NCBI GenBank assembly: GCA_902595145.1
Contig: CACJOU010000001.1
Coordinates: 96,976-160,975, forward strand
Length of the DNA stretch: 64,000 nt
Direction of reading: 5' to 3'
Source of the DNA: an uncultured SAR116 cluster alpha proteobacterium
GTDB taxonomy: Bacteria; Pseudomonadota; Alphaproteobacteria; Puniceispirillales; Marisalimonadaceae
This document shows, piece after piece, positions 44,460 through 53,262 of the stretch; the stretch's first letter is position 1, and the number at the start of each line of letters is the position of its first letter. Below the pieces are notes generated by a model. That model made no database searches and was not told where the DNA came from. It saw only the letters and a program-made list of their open reading frames with translations. The translations under genes were made by a program, and so were the position numbers.

Positions 44460-44598
44460 TTATAAATTAGTTAAATTTATCCAAAGTTTTTGTAAATTTA
44501 ATATAAATTTTTATTTAGCTTTATAATTTTTTAACTCTTGTAAATCAACCTAATATTTATTATGTGATTAATAATCAATAAATATCCGGAGTCTTAAA

Positions 44599-45249
44599 TT
44601 GTCTAAAAATAAGATGACATCAAAAACAGATAATAAAGATGAAAATTCTTTGGAAGAAAACATTAACGTTGACCCAGATACCAATACTGGTGAAGTTAAT
44701 GTAGATGAAAATGAAGATGAAGATGTTTCAATTGAACAAACAGTTGAAAATCAGAATAAACAAATTGAAGAACTTAAAGATCAACTCTTAAGAAGTTTAG
44801 CTGAAAGTGAAAACTTAAGAAAAAGAACAATTAAAGAGATTGCTGACGCTAAAAAATATAGTCATATTTATTTTATAAGAGACTTAGTTTCATCAGTTGA
44901 TAATCTTCAAAGAGCACTAGAGGCAGTTCCCGATGATAAATCACAACTCTCTGAGCCAATAAAAAACTTAGTTATTGGTTTAGAAATTGTTGAAAAGGAA
45001 ATATTAAACTCATTTGAAAAACATAGTTTAAAACAAATTAATCCCCTAGGAGAGAAGTTTGATTATAACCTTCATCAGGCAATGTTTGAAGTTCCAACAA
45101 ATGAAAAGGATCCAGGATATGTTGTTGAAGTTTCACAAAAAGGATATCTTTTACATGACAGACTAGTTAGGCCAGCAATGGTAGGAATATCAAAAAAATC
45201 CGAAGAAGAAACTACAGAGCAAAATAATAAAAAAAATGAACAGAAATAA
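44599..45249 (+). CDS. grpE: GrpE co-chaperone
   Basis: RSLAESENLRKRTIKEI, EKHSLKQINPLGEKFDYNLHQAMFEV; TTG start. Confidence 0.94.
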   Translation: MSKNKMTSKTDNKDENSLEENINVDPDTNTGEVNVDENEDEDVSIEQTVENQNKQIEELKDQLLRSLAESENLRKRTIKEIADAKKYSHIYFIRDLVSSVDNLQRALEAVPDDKSQLSEPIKNLVIGLEIVEKEILNSFEKHSLKQINPLGEKFDYNLHQAMFEVPTNEKDPGYVVEVSQKGYLLHDRLVRPAMVGISKKSEEETTEQNNKKNEQK

Positions 45250-45263
45250 TTTTTATTTATAAT

Positions 45264-45291
45264 CTTGTAAATTCAACAACTTAACCCATAT
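45264..45291 (+). promoter_or_regulatory. Candidate RpoH (sigma-32-type) promoter for dnaK
   Basis: CTTGTAA-N14-CCCATAT, close to CTTGAAA-N13-17-CCCCATNT, 65 bp upstream of dnaK. Confidence 0.65.
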
Positions 45292-45355
45292 AACAAAATT
45301 ATATTATTTAAAAAACTAATTCTTAGGAATTATTCTGAATTTAGGGAGCGCATTA

Positions 45356-47275
45356 ATGGCAAAAGTTATAGGTATCGATTTAGGTACAACGAATTCATGT
45401 GTATCTGTGATGGATGGTAAATCACCTAAAATTATTGAAAATAGTGAAGGTGCCAGAACAACACCATCTATGGTAGGCATTACAGATGACGAACGATTAG
45501 TTGGACAGCCTGCTAAAAGACAGGCAGTAACAAATCCTGAAAACACTTTATTCGCTATTAAAAGATTGATAGGGCGAAGACATGATGACGAATATTCCAA
45601 AAAATTTTCTGAATTAGTACCATATAAAATTATATCTGCAAAAAATGGGGATGCATGGGTTCAAGCTAACGGACAAGACTACGCACCCTCTGAAGTTTCT
45701 AGCTTTATCTTACGAAAACTCAAGGAAGATGCCGAAGCATTTCTTGGAGAAAAAGTTGAAAAAGCTGTAATTACAGTGCCCGCTTACTTCAATGACGCAC
45801 AAAGACAAGCAACAAAAGACGCTGGAAAAATTGCTGGACTTGAGGTTCTCAGAATAATCAATGAACCAACTGCCGCTGCTCTTGCTTATGGTCTTGACAA
45901 GAAAGAAAGTGGTACAATTGCAGTTTATGACTTAGGCGGTGGAACATTCGATGTATCAATCCTAGAAGTTGGAGACGGTGTTTTTGAAGTAAAATCAACA
46001 AATGGTGACACATTTCTAGGTGGAGAAGATTTTGATCAAAGAATAATAGACTACATAGCTGAACAATTCAAAAAAGAAAATGGAATTGACTTAAGGACTG
46101 ATAAATTAGCTCTTCAAAGAATGAAAGAGGCCGCTGAAAAAGCTAAAATTGAACTTTCTAGTGCAGCTCAAACTGATATTAATCTACCTTTTGTAACAGC
46201 TGATGCAAGTGGGCCAAAACATCTTAATGTAAAATTAACAAGATCACAATTTGAAAGTATTGTAGATGATCTTATTACCAAAAGTATTAAACCATGCAAA
46301 GCTGCCTTGAAAGATGCTGGAGTTAATGCTAGTGATATTGACGAGGTTATTCTTGTTGGTGGAATGACTAGAATGCCAAAAATAGTTGAAGCTGTAACTT
46401 CGTTTTTTAAGACAGAACCTCATAGAGGAGTAAATCCTGACGAAGTTGTTGCTTCAGGTGCAGCTATACAGGGTGGGGTTTTAATGGGTGACGTCAAAGA
46501 CGTCCTTCTATTGGATGTTACTCCGCTATCATTAGGAATTGAGACATTGGGTGGTGTGTTTACAAGATTAATAGACAGAAACACAACCATTCCTTCAAAA
46601 AAATCACAGATTTTTTCAACTGCTGAGGATAATCAATCAGCTGTAACAATTAGAGTTTCTCAGGGTGAAAGAGAAATGGCCTCAGATAATAAATCTTTAG
46701 GCGAATTTAACTTGGAAGGTATTGCACCTGCTCCAAGAGGAGTACCCCAAATAGAAGTAACATTTGATATCGACGCAAATGGTATTGTTAACGTAAGCGC
46801 TCAAGATAAAGCCACTGGAAAAGCTCATAACATTACAATACAAGCATCTGGTGGGCTTGACGACAATGAAATTGAAAGAATGGTAAAAGAAGCTGAGGAT
46901 AATGCTGAAGCGGACAAAGAAAAAAGAGAAGCCATCGATGCTAGAAATCAAGCTGAGTCAATGATACATGGAGCCGAAAAATCATTATCCGATTTAGGTG
47001 ATAAAGCTGAGGATAATGCAAAGAGAGAGGTAGAAGATGCTGTTGCTGAAGTCAAAACTGCTTTAGAAGGTGAAGATATTTCAGTTATAAAAGAAAAAAC
47101 ATCGTCTTTATCAGCGGTTATGATGAAAATGGGTGAAGCGGCTTACAAAGCAAATGAAGCAAACAATGCTGAGAGTGCAGACAATGCAGATGATACTGGT
47201 GAAAGTCAAGAAGATGTTGTAGATGCAGATTTCGAAGAAGTCAAAGATAATGAAGAAAAGAAAGATGCTTCGTAA
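45356..47275 (+). CDS. dnaK: Chaperone DnaK
   Basis: [46 protein letters not shown]. Confidence 0.98.
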   Translation: MAKVIGIDLGTTNSCVSVMDGKSPKIIENSEGARTTPSMVGITDDERLVGQPAKRQAVTNPENTLFAIKRLIGRRHDDEYSKKFSELVPYKIISAKNGDAWVQANGQDYAPSEVSSFILRKLKEDAEAFLGEKVEKAVITVPAYFNDAQRQATKDAGKIAGLEVLRIINEPTAAALAYGLDKKESGTIAVYDLGGGTFDVSILEVGDGVFEVKSTNGDTFLGGEDFDQRIIDYIAEQFKKENGIDLRTDKLALQRMKEAAEKAKIELSSAAQTDINLPFVTADASGPKHLNVKLTRSQFESIVDDLITKSIKPCKAALKDAGVNASDIDEVILVGGMTRMPKIVEAVTSFFKTEPHRGVNPDEVVASGAAIQGGVLMGDVKDVLLLDVTPLSLGIETLGGVFTRLIDRNTTIPSKKSQIFSTAEDNQSAVTIRVSQGEREMASDNKSLGEFNLEGIAPAPRGVPQIEVTFDIDANGIVNVSAQDKATGKAHNITIQASGGLDDNEIERMVKEAEDNAEADKEKREAIDARNQAESMIHGAEKSLSDLGDKAEDNAKREVEDAVAEVKTALEGEDISVIKEKTSSLSAVMMKMGEAAYKANEANNAESADNADDTGESQEDVVDADFEEVKDNEEKKDAS

Positions 47276-47306
47276 ATAGACTAAAGATAAACTTAAGGCA
47301 TATTTT

Positions 47307-48407
47307 ATGGCACGTGATTATTACGAGATACTTGGTTTATCTAAATCTGCGTCGGATAGTGAAATAAAATCTTCTTACCGTAAATTAGCTATGAAGTATC
47401 ACCCTGACAGAAATCCTGGTGATAAAAAAGCAGAAGAAAAATTCAAAGAAATATCAGAATCTTATGAGATTTTAAAAGACCCCCAAAAAAAAGCTGCCTA
47501 CGATCAGTTTGGACATGCCGCATTCTCTCAAGGTGGTGGAGGAAGCTCGGGTGGAGGATTTTCGGGTTTTGGAACAGGCGGTTTTTCAGATATTTTTGAA
47601 GATATGTTTGGTATGGGAAGTGATTCAAGAAGAAGATCTGCTTCTGCTGGCTCAGATTTAAGATATGATTTATCTATTTCTCTTGAACAAGCTTTTTCTG
47701 GGGACCAAGTCGAAATTTCCCTAACAGTACCTGGAAAATGTGAATCGTGTAACGGAACCGGAGCTAATAAAGGTTCACAACCAAAGCAGTGTGGTCAATG
47801 TGGTGGATATGGAAAAGTAAGAGCTCAACAAGGATTTTTTACAATAGAAAGGACTTGTGCTGCTTGCTCTGGTGCTGGAGAAATTATTGGTGATCCTTGT
47901 AAATCCTGTAAAGGGCAAGGACGAGTTAATAAAAATAAAAAGCTATCAGTGAATGTCCCAGCTGGTGTAGATAACGGAACGCGCATTCGTCTTTCTGGTG
48001 AAGGAGAAGCTGGTCCAAGAGGTTCATCAGCTGGCGATTTGTACATTTTTATTGATATAAAAGATCATTCTCTTTTTCAAAGAGATGGAAAAGATACTTT
48101 TGTTGAGGTGCCGGTAAACTTTATTGATGCCGTTTTAGGAAATTCCATTCAAGTTCCATGTATTGATGGGTCTAAAGCAAAAATGAATTTAAGTGCTGGA
48201 ACACAAAGTGGTACTCGTTTGAGAATGAAGGGAAAAGGAATGCCTGGATTACGAGGTGGAACTAGAGGCGATCAGTATGTACAAATTAATGTTGAAACGC
48301 CAGTTGGTCTCTCAAGAAAACAAGAAGAGTTATTCAATCAAATAAAAGATTTAGGATTAGAAAAAATCAGTCCTAAAACTAGTAGATTTAAAAAATTAAT
48401 TCAGTAA
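47307..48407 (+). CDS. dnaJ: Chaperone DnaJ
   Basis: DYYEILGLSKSASDSEIKSSYRKLAMKYHPDRNPGDKKAEEKF; CxxCxGxG repeats. Confidence 0.97.
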   Translation: MARDYYEILGLSKSASDSEIKSSYRKLAMKYHPDRNPGDKKAEEKFKEISESYEILKDPQKKAAYDQFGHAAFSQGGGGSSGGGFSGFGTGGFSDIFEDMFGMGSDSRRRSASAGSDLRYDLSISLEQAFSGDQVEISLTVPGKCESCNGTGANKGSQPKQCGQCGGYGKVRAQQGFFTIERTCAACSGAGEIIGDPCKSCKGQGRVNKNKKLSVNVPAGVDNGTRIRLSGEGEAGPRGSSAGDLYIFIDIKDHSLFQRDGKDTFVEVPVNFIDAVLGNSIQVPCIDGSKAKMNLSAGTQSGTRLRMKGKGMPGLRGGTRGDQYVQINVETPVGLSRKQEELFNQIKDLGLEKISPKTSRFKKLIQ

Positions 48408-48455
48408 TTTGAAATTTGTCTATACTTAAACACTGAAATAATAAAAGAGATTACC

Positions 48456-49268
48456 ATGAATAAAATATCTATTTCTATTCCCGGCAGTAACGGCAAAATG
48501 GGTAAAACTCTCCTAAGCCTTATATTAGAAAGTTCTAAATATGAAATAGCATCAGCAACATGTTTACCTAATGAAGACGAAGTAGGTATTGACATTGGTT
48601 TGTTTGCTGGAAAAAGTAAAATTAATAAAGCAATTAACGCAGAGCCTTTCTCAATGTTTCAAAACTCTAATGTACTAATCGATTTTACTGCTCCAGATGC
48701 AACAATGTTTCATGCTAAAGAATGTTATAACAACAATATGGCCATTGTAATTGGTACAACTGGATTAAATGCTGATCAAGAAAATGAATTACAATCTTTT
48801 TCTAAAAAAATACCTATTGTTTATTCTGCTAATTTTTCAATAGGAGTAACTTTGTTGGCTCAACTAGTTTCAAACGCCACTAAAACTTTAGGCTTTGACT
48901 GGGATATTGAAGTTTTAGAAATGCACCATAAACACAAAGTTGACTCGCCATCAGGGACTGCATTATTACTTGGAAAATCAGCTGCAGAGGCAAGACAACA
49001 AGAACTGTCAAATGTAAAATCTATTTCACGTGATGGATTAGTTGGAAAAAGAAAATCAGACGAAATAGGTTTTGCAGTTTTAAGAGGCGGCGATGTTGTT
49101 GGTGAACACTCAGTATTATTTTGTAATTCTGGAGAGAGAATAGAATTAGCTCATAAAGCTACAGACAGGTCGATTTTTGCTTCTGGAGCTTTACGTGCTT
49201 CATATTGGGCTGCAAGTGCAGAGCCAGGTTTTTATTCTCTTGCAGATGTGTTGGAAAATGGTGGATAG
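48456..49268 (+). CDS. dapB: 4-hydroxy-tetrahydrodipicolinate reductase
   Basis: ISIPGSNGKMGKTLL, EMHHKHKVDSPSGTALLLG. Confidence 0.95.
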   Translation: MNKISISIPGSNGKMGKTLLSLILESSKYEIASATCLPNEDEVGIDIGLFAGKSKINKAINAEPFSMFQNSNVLIDFTAPDATMFHAKECYNNNMAIVIGTTGLNADQENELQSFSKKIPIVYSANFSIGVTLLAQLVSNATKTLGFDWDIEVLEMHHKHKVDSPSGTALLLGKSAAEARQQELSNVKSISRDGLVGKRKSDEIGFAVLRGGDVVGEHSVLFCNSGERIELAHKATDRSIFASGALRASYWAASAEPGFYSLADVLENGG

Positions 49269-49274
49269 TTTAAA

Positions 49275-49790
49275 TTAATTCATTATTTCTTTTACACAAG
49301 CCTTAATATTGATCGCTCCATTTAATTTTGTGGGTCTTTTTTCTATATAATTAACTAAATAAACTCCATTTTTTTTTAGTAAAAACACATCTATAAAACA
49401 TTCTTTAAAATGATATTGATAATTTTTTAATTTTCCTTCTTCTTTGACAAAGTGACTTTTACCAAGTGTTTTAATAAGTTTTTCTTCATTCCAATTTATA
49501 AACTTATCTAAACTAAATTGATTAGCATTTGGTATTTCTACTTGTTTTTGTAAAGTTATCTTTTGAACTGTTTCTGTTTGTTTAGGCATTTCTATTGGAG
49601 CCATATCGCTATTATTTGTAGATTCGTCAACTGTAAATTTTGAGGATTTATTTTTTTTATTTAACATCTCTACATTAGAATTCTTACTGATATTTTGATT
49701 AAAAATGTTTTGATGTTCAAAGGTGTGGCATGCATTAATAGAAAAAACTATACAAAAACCAAAGATAATTTTAATAAGAATAGATTTCAT
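49275..49790 (-). CDS. Hypothetical lipoprotein
   Basis: Signal/lipobox-like FSINACHT; conserved-looking C-terminal KTLGKSHFVKEEGKLKNYQYHFKECFIDVFLLKK. Confidence 0.6.
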   Translation of the reverse strand: MKSILIKIIFGFCIVFSINACHTFEHQNIFNQNISKNSNVEMLNKKNKSSKFTVDESTNNSDMAPIEMPKQTETVQKITLQKQVEIPNANQFSLDKFINWNEEKLIKTLGKSHFVKEEGKLKNYQYHFKECFIDVFLLKKNGVYLVNYIEKRPTKLNGAINIKACVKEIMN

Positions 49791-49852
49791 AAATTATATT
49801 CATAAATATTGTTAATAAAGAAGTCTATTTAAAAAATTATTTTGAGGATTAT

Positions 49853-50827
49853 ATGAAAAATTTTAAAGTTGATATTTGTTTTATTGGTAACGCAATAGTA
49901 GATATTTTATCTAAAACAAGCAATGAAATGCTCCATAAGCTTCGAATACCTAAGGGTTCTATGCAAATTGTTGACCAAGAAACATGTGACAAAATTTTGA
50001 AACATATTCAAAATCCATCAATTATTTCTGGTGGGAGCGCTGCAAATACAGCAGTAGGTTACAACTCATTTGGAGGTAAATGTTGCTTTATAGGTCAAAT
50101 TGGTAACGATAAGTTTGGGGATTTGTTTGCAAAGGATCTAAATAATTCTGGTGTATTTTTTCAAGATAAAGATCTTCAATTAGTAGAAAAAACTTCTAAA
50201 AGTATTGTTTTAGTTACTCCTGATGCAGAGAGAAGCATGAATACTTTTTTAGGAGCTAGTAACAAATTTAATATTAAATCTTTTGACAAAAAATTTATAA
50301 TTAGTAGTAGCATGATTTATATCGAAGGATATTTATTTGATCAACCTGAGGCGAAAGAAGCAATATTTTACTGCTGTAATTTAGCAAAATCTCAGAATAA
50401 AAAAGTTGCTTTGAGCTTATCAGATTTATTTTGTGTTGATAGACATAGAATAGATTTTCTTAAATTAATTGACAAATATGTTGACATTATCTTTGCGAAT
50501 GAAGAAGAAATAAAAAGTTTGTATCAATCAGAATTGAAAGAAAGCATAAAAAACATAAAAAATAATGTTGATTTAGGTGCAATTACGCTCGGTTCAAAAG
50601 GCTCTGTTGTTTTTGAAAATAAACTTGAATATCTTGTAGATCCAATAAGCGTAGTAGAACTAGTTGATACAACTGGTGCAGGTGACTTGTTTGCTGCGGG
50701 TTTTTTGTTTGGTTTTATCAATAAACATTCAATTGAAAAATGTGGTCATTTAGGAAACAAAGCAGCTTCAGAAATCATAAAACATATCGGAGCTCGTCCT
50801 AAAATTTCACTAAAAGAAATTTTGTAA
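49853..50827 (+). CDS. PfkB-family kinase (adenosine kinase-like)
   Basis: GNAIVDIL, ISGGSAANTAVGYNSFGG, VELVDTTGAGDLFAAGFLFG. Confidence 0.92.
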   Translation: MKNFKVDICFIGNAIVDILSKTSNEMLHKLRIPKGSMQIVDQETCDKILKHIQNPSIISGGSAANTAVGYNSFGGKCCFIGQIGNDKFGDLFAKDLNNSGVFFQDKDLQLVEKTSKSIVLVTPDAERSMNTFLGASNKFNIKSFDKKFIISSSMIYIEGYLFDQPEAKEAIFYCCNLAKSQNKKVALSLSDLFCVDRHRIDFLKLIDKYVDIIFANEEEIKSLYQSELKESIKNIKNNVDLGAITLGSKGSVVFENKLEYLVDPISVVELVDTTGAGDLFAAGFLFGFINKHSIEKCGHLGNKAASEIIKHIGARPKISLKEIL

Positions 50828-50835
50828 TATATTAT

Positions 50836-53139
50836 TTATTTTGAAAAAATTGCATTATATGTAGCTATTGATGCAGAGTTAACAATATCTGATACAGACG
50901 ATCCCATTTGAACAATTTGGAAAGGCTTTTCGCCACCTATCATAAGCGGTCCTAAAATAGATCCGCCACCAAGTTTTTGCAATAATTTAAAAGATATATT
51001 TGCAGCTAGGAGGCTTGGCATTATTAAAACGTTAGCAGGACCAGATAGTCTACAGAATGGATAATTTTCTTTTATCAGATCATAATCTAAAGCAACCTCT
51101 GGTGTCATTTCACCATCAAACTCAAAATCAACTTGTTTTTTGTCCAGTATATTTACCGCTTCTTTTAAATCTTTTGAACTAGGTCTGGATAAGCTTCCAA
51201 AATTAGAGAATGACAATAAAGCTACACGAGGTTTATAACCTAGTTCTTTAACTGTATTAGCAATACCTGTTGCTATATTGGCTAATTGTTCAGCGTTTGG
51301 TGTGTCATGTATATTTACATCTCCAATAAAAACAGTTCTTTCTTTAGATACCATCATAGACATCGATAAAAAACTTTGATCACTTTTTGATGATATTACT
51401 TTAGTAATGTCGTTAAAGCACCTGCCAAATGGTCTAGTAACTCCAGTAACCATCGCATCTGCATCACCAGCAGACACCATAGATGCTGCAAATACGTTCC
51501 TATCTTGGTTAATTAGTCTTTGACAATCTCTTCTTAAATGACCATCTCTATGTAGTAACTTATATAAATTATCTATGTAATTTTGATTATTTTTACTAAG
51601 ACTAGCATTATGTATAATTAGTTCATTTAGCCCTTCTAAATTAACCCTTTCCATAGTTTCTCTAACTCGATTTTCTCTGCCAATTAATATTGGTATTCCA
51701 AACCCTGAATTATAAAAAGATAAAGCAGCTCTTATAGTTTTCTCTTCTTCTCCCTCTGCAAAAACAACCCTTTGTTTTTTCCCTTTTATTCTAGCTTTAA
51801 TAGGCTCTAAAATAGAAGCTATAGGATTAGTTCTACCTTCTAATTCTCTTTTATATGCCTCTAAATTTTTGATAGGTTTTTTTGCCACACCACTATCCAT
51901 TGCTGCTTTAGCAACAGCTGATGAAACAGACGAGATCAGCCTTGGATCAAAAGGCGCTGGTATTATATAATCATTGCCATAATGCAGTTGAACGCCATGG
52001 TAAGCCGCATTAACTTCATCTGGTACATCCTCTCTAGCTAATTTAGCTATAGCATTGGCAGCGGCAATTTTCATTTCTTCATTTATTGTTGTGGCTCTTA
52101 CATCTAGAGCACCTCTAAAAATATATGGAAAACCAAGCACATTATTAACCTGGTTTGGGTAATCTGACCTCCCAGTAGCTACAATTGCGTCGGATCTTAC
52201 GCTTTTAACATCCTCCGGCATAATTTCAGGAATAGGATTAGCCATTGCAAATATTATTGGTTTCTCAGCCATACTTTTTACCATTTCTTTTGTTACTGAT
52301 CCAGGAACTGATAAACCTAAAAAAACATCTGCATTTTTTAGAGCATCTTCTAAAGTTCTTAATTTGGTATCAACGGTATGACCAGATTTCCATTGATTCA
52401 TATTGCTTTGTCTTCCTTTATATAATACACCATCCCTATCAACTAAAATAATATTATTGTTTTGTGCTCCCATCGCTTTTAATAGTTCAACACAAGCTAT
52501 GGAAGCAGCACCAGCACCATTACTTACAAACTTAGTTTCCTCTATTTTTCTATTGGTTAAATGAAGAGCATTTATTATTCCTGCTGCAGTTACAATTGCT
52601 GTCCCATGTTGATCATCATGAAAAACAGGAATATTCATTTTTTCTCTTAATCTTTGTTCAATTATGAAACAATCAGGAGCTCTAATATCTTCTAAATTAA
52701 TTCCTCCAAAACTTGGTTCGAGTAAAGATATAGCATCAACAAATTTTTCTGTGTCATCTGTATCTACTTCTAGGTCTATTCCATCAACATCTGCAAATTT
52801 TTTGAATAATACAGACTTTCCTTCCATAACTGGTTTGGAAGCAGCCGCCCCAATATTTCCAAGTCCTAAAACTGCTGTACCATTAGAAATAACTGCAACA
52901 ATATTCCCTTTTGATGTATATTCATAAATAGTATCAGCCTTTTTCTCAATTTCAAGACACGGCGTTGCAACTCCTGGTGAATATGCTAAAGACAAATCGT
53001 GAGAACTGATAAGAGGTGTTGTTGATGTAATTTCTAATTTTCCAGGGCGACCTTTTTTGTGATATTCCAAGGCTTCTTTTTCTAAGTTAGATTTGTAATT
53101 AGCATCACTATTGGTAGTAGACATTTTTTCCTCAAACAC
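50836..53139 (-). CDS. maeB: NADP-dependent malic enzyme with C-terminal phosphotransacetylase-like domain
   Basis: 767 aa; SLAYSPGVATPCLEI, FHDDQHGTAIVTAAG, C-terminal RVVFAEGEEEKTIRAA and MVSAGDADAMVTGVTR. Confidence 0.95.
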   Translation of the reverse strand: MFEEKMSTTNSDANYKSNLEKEALEYHKKGRPGKLEITSTTPLISSHDLSLAYSPGVATPCLEIEKKADTIYEYTSKGNIVAVISNGTAVLGLGNIGAAASKPVMEGKSVLFKKFADVDGIDLEVDTDDTEKFVDAISLLEPSFGGINLEDIRAPDCFIIEQRLREKMNIPVFHDDQHGTAIVTAAGIINALHLTNRKIEETKFVSNGAGAASIACVELLKAMGAQNNNIILVDRDGVLYKGRQSNMNQWKSGHTVDTKLRTLEDALKNADVFLGLSVPGSVTKEMVKSMAEKPIIFAMANPIPEIMPEDVKSVRSDAIVATGRSDYPNQVNNVLGFPYIFRGALDVRATTINEEMKIAAANAIAKLAREDVPDEVNAAYHGVQLHYGNDYIIPAPFDPRLISSVSSAVAKAAMDSGVAKKPIKNLEAYKRELEGRTNPIASILEPIKARIKGKKQRVVFAEGEEEKTIRAALSFYNSGFGIPILIGRENRVRETMERVNLEGLNELIIHNASLSKNNQNYIDNLYKLLHRDGHLRRDCQRLINQDRNVFAASMVSAGDADAMVTGVTRPFGRCFNDITKVISSKSDQSFLSMSMMVSKERTVFIGDVNIHDTPNAEQLANIATGIANTVKELGYKPRVALLSFSNFGSLSRPSSKDLKEAVNILDKKQVDFEFDGEMTPEVALDYDLIKENYPFCRLSGPANVLIMPSLLAANISFKLLQKLGGGSILGPLMIGGEKPFQIVQMGSSVSDIVNSASIATYNAIFSK

Positions 53140-53262
53140 TTAAAATTATGATTTTAAATTATAACTTAAATTTTTTAAAAGATCTTAATAAATTGTATTT
53201 TATTAAAAATATTTCGATTATAAATAAGATTGCATTAAGTTTTAAAGGAAAATTATTTTATT

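Noticed and set aside
47825-48046. ORF antisense to dnaJ
   Set aside because: Opposite the conserved DnaJ zinc-finger region; shadow ORF.
49022-49037. TATTTCACGTGATGGA, possible third parS in dapB
   Set aside because: Four mismatches to parS and the palindrome is broken on the right arm.
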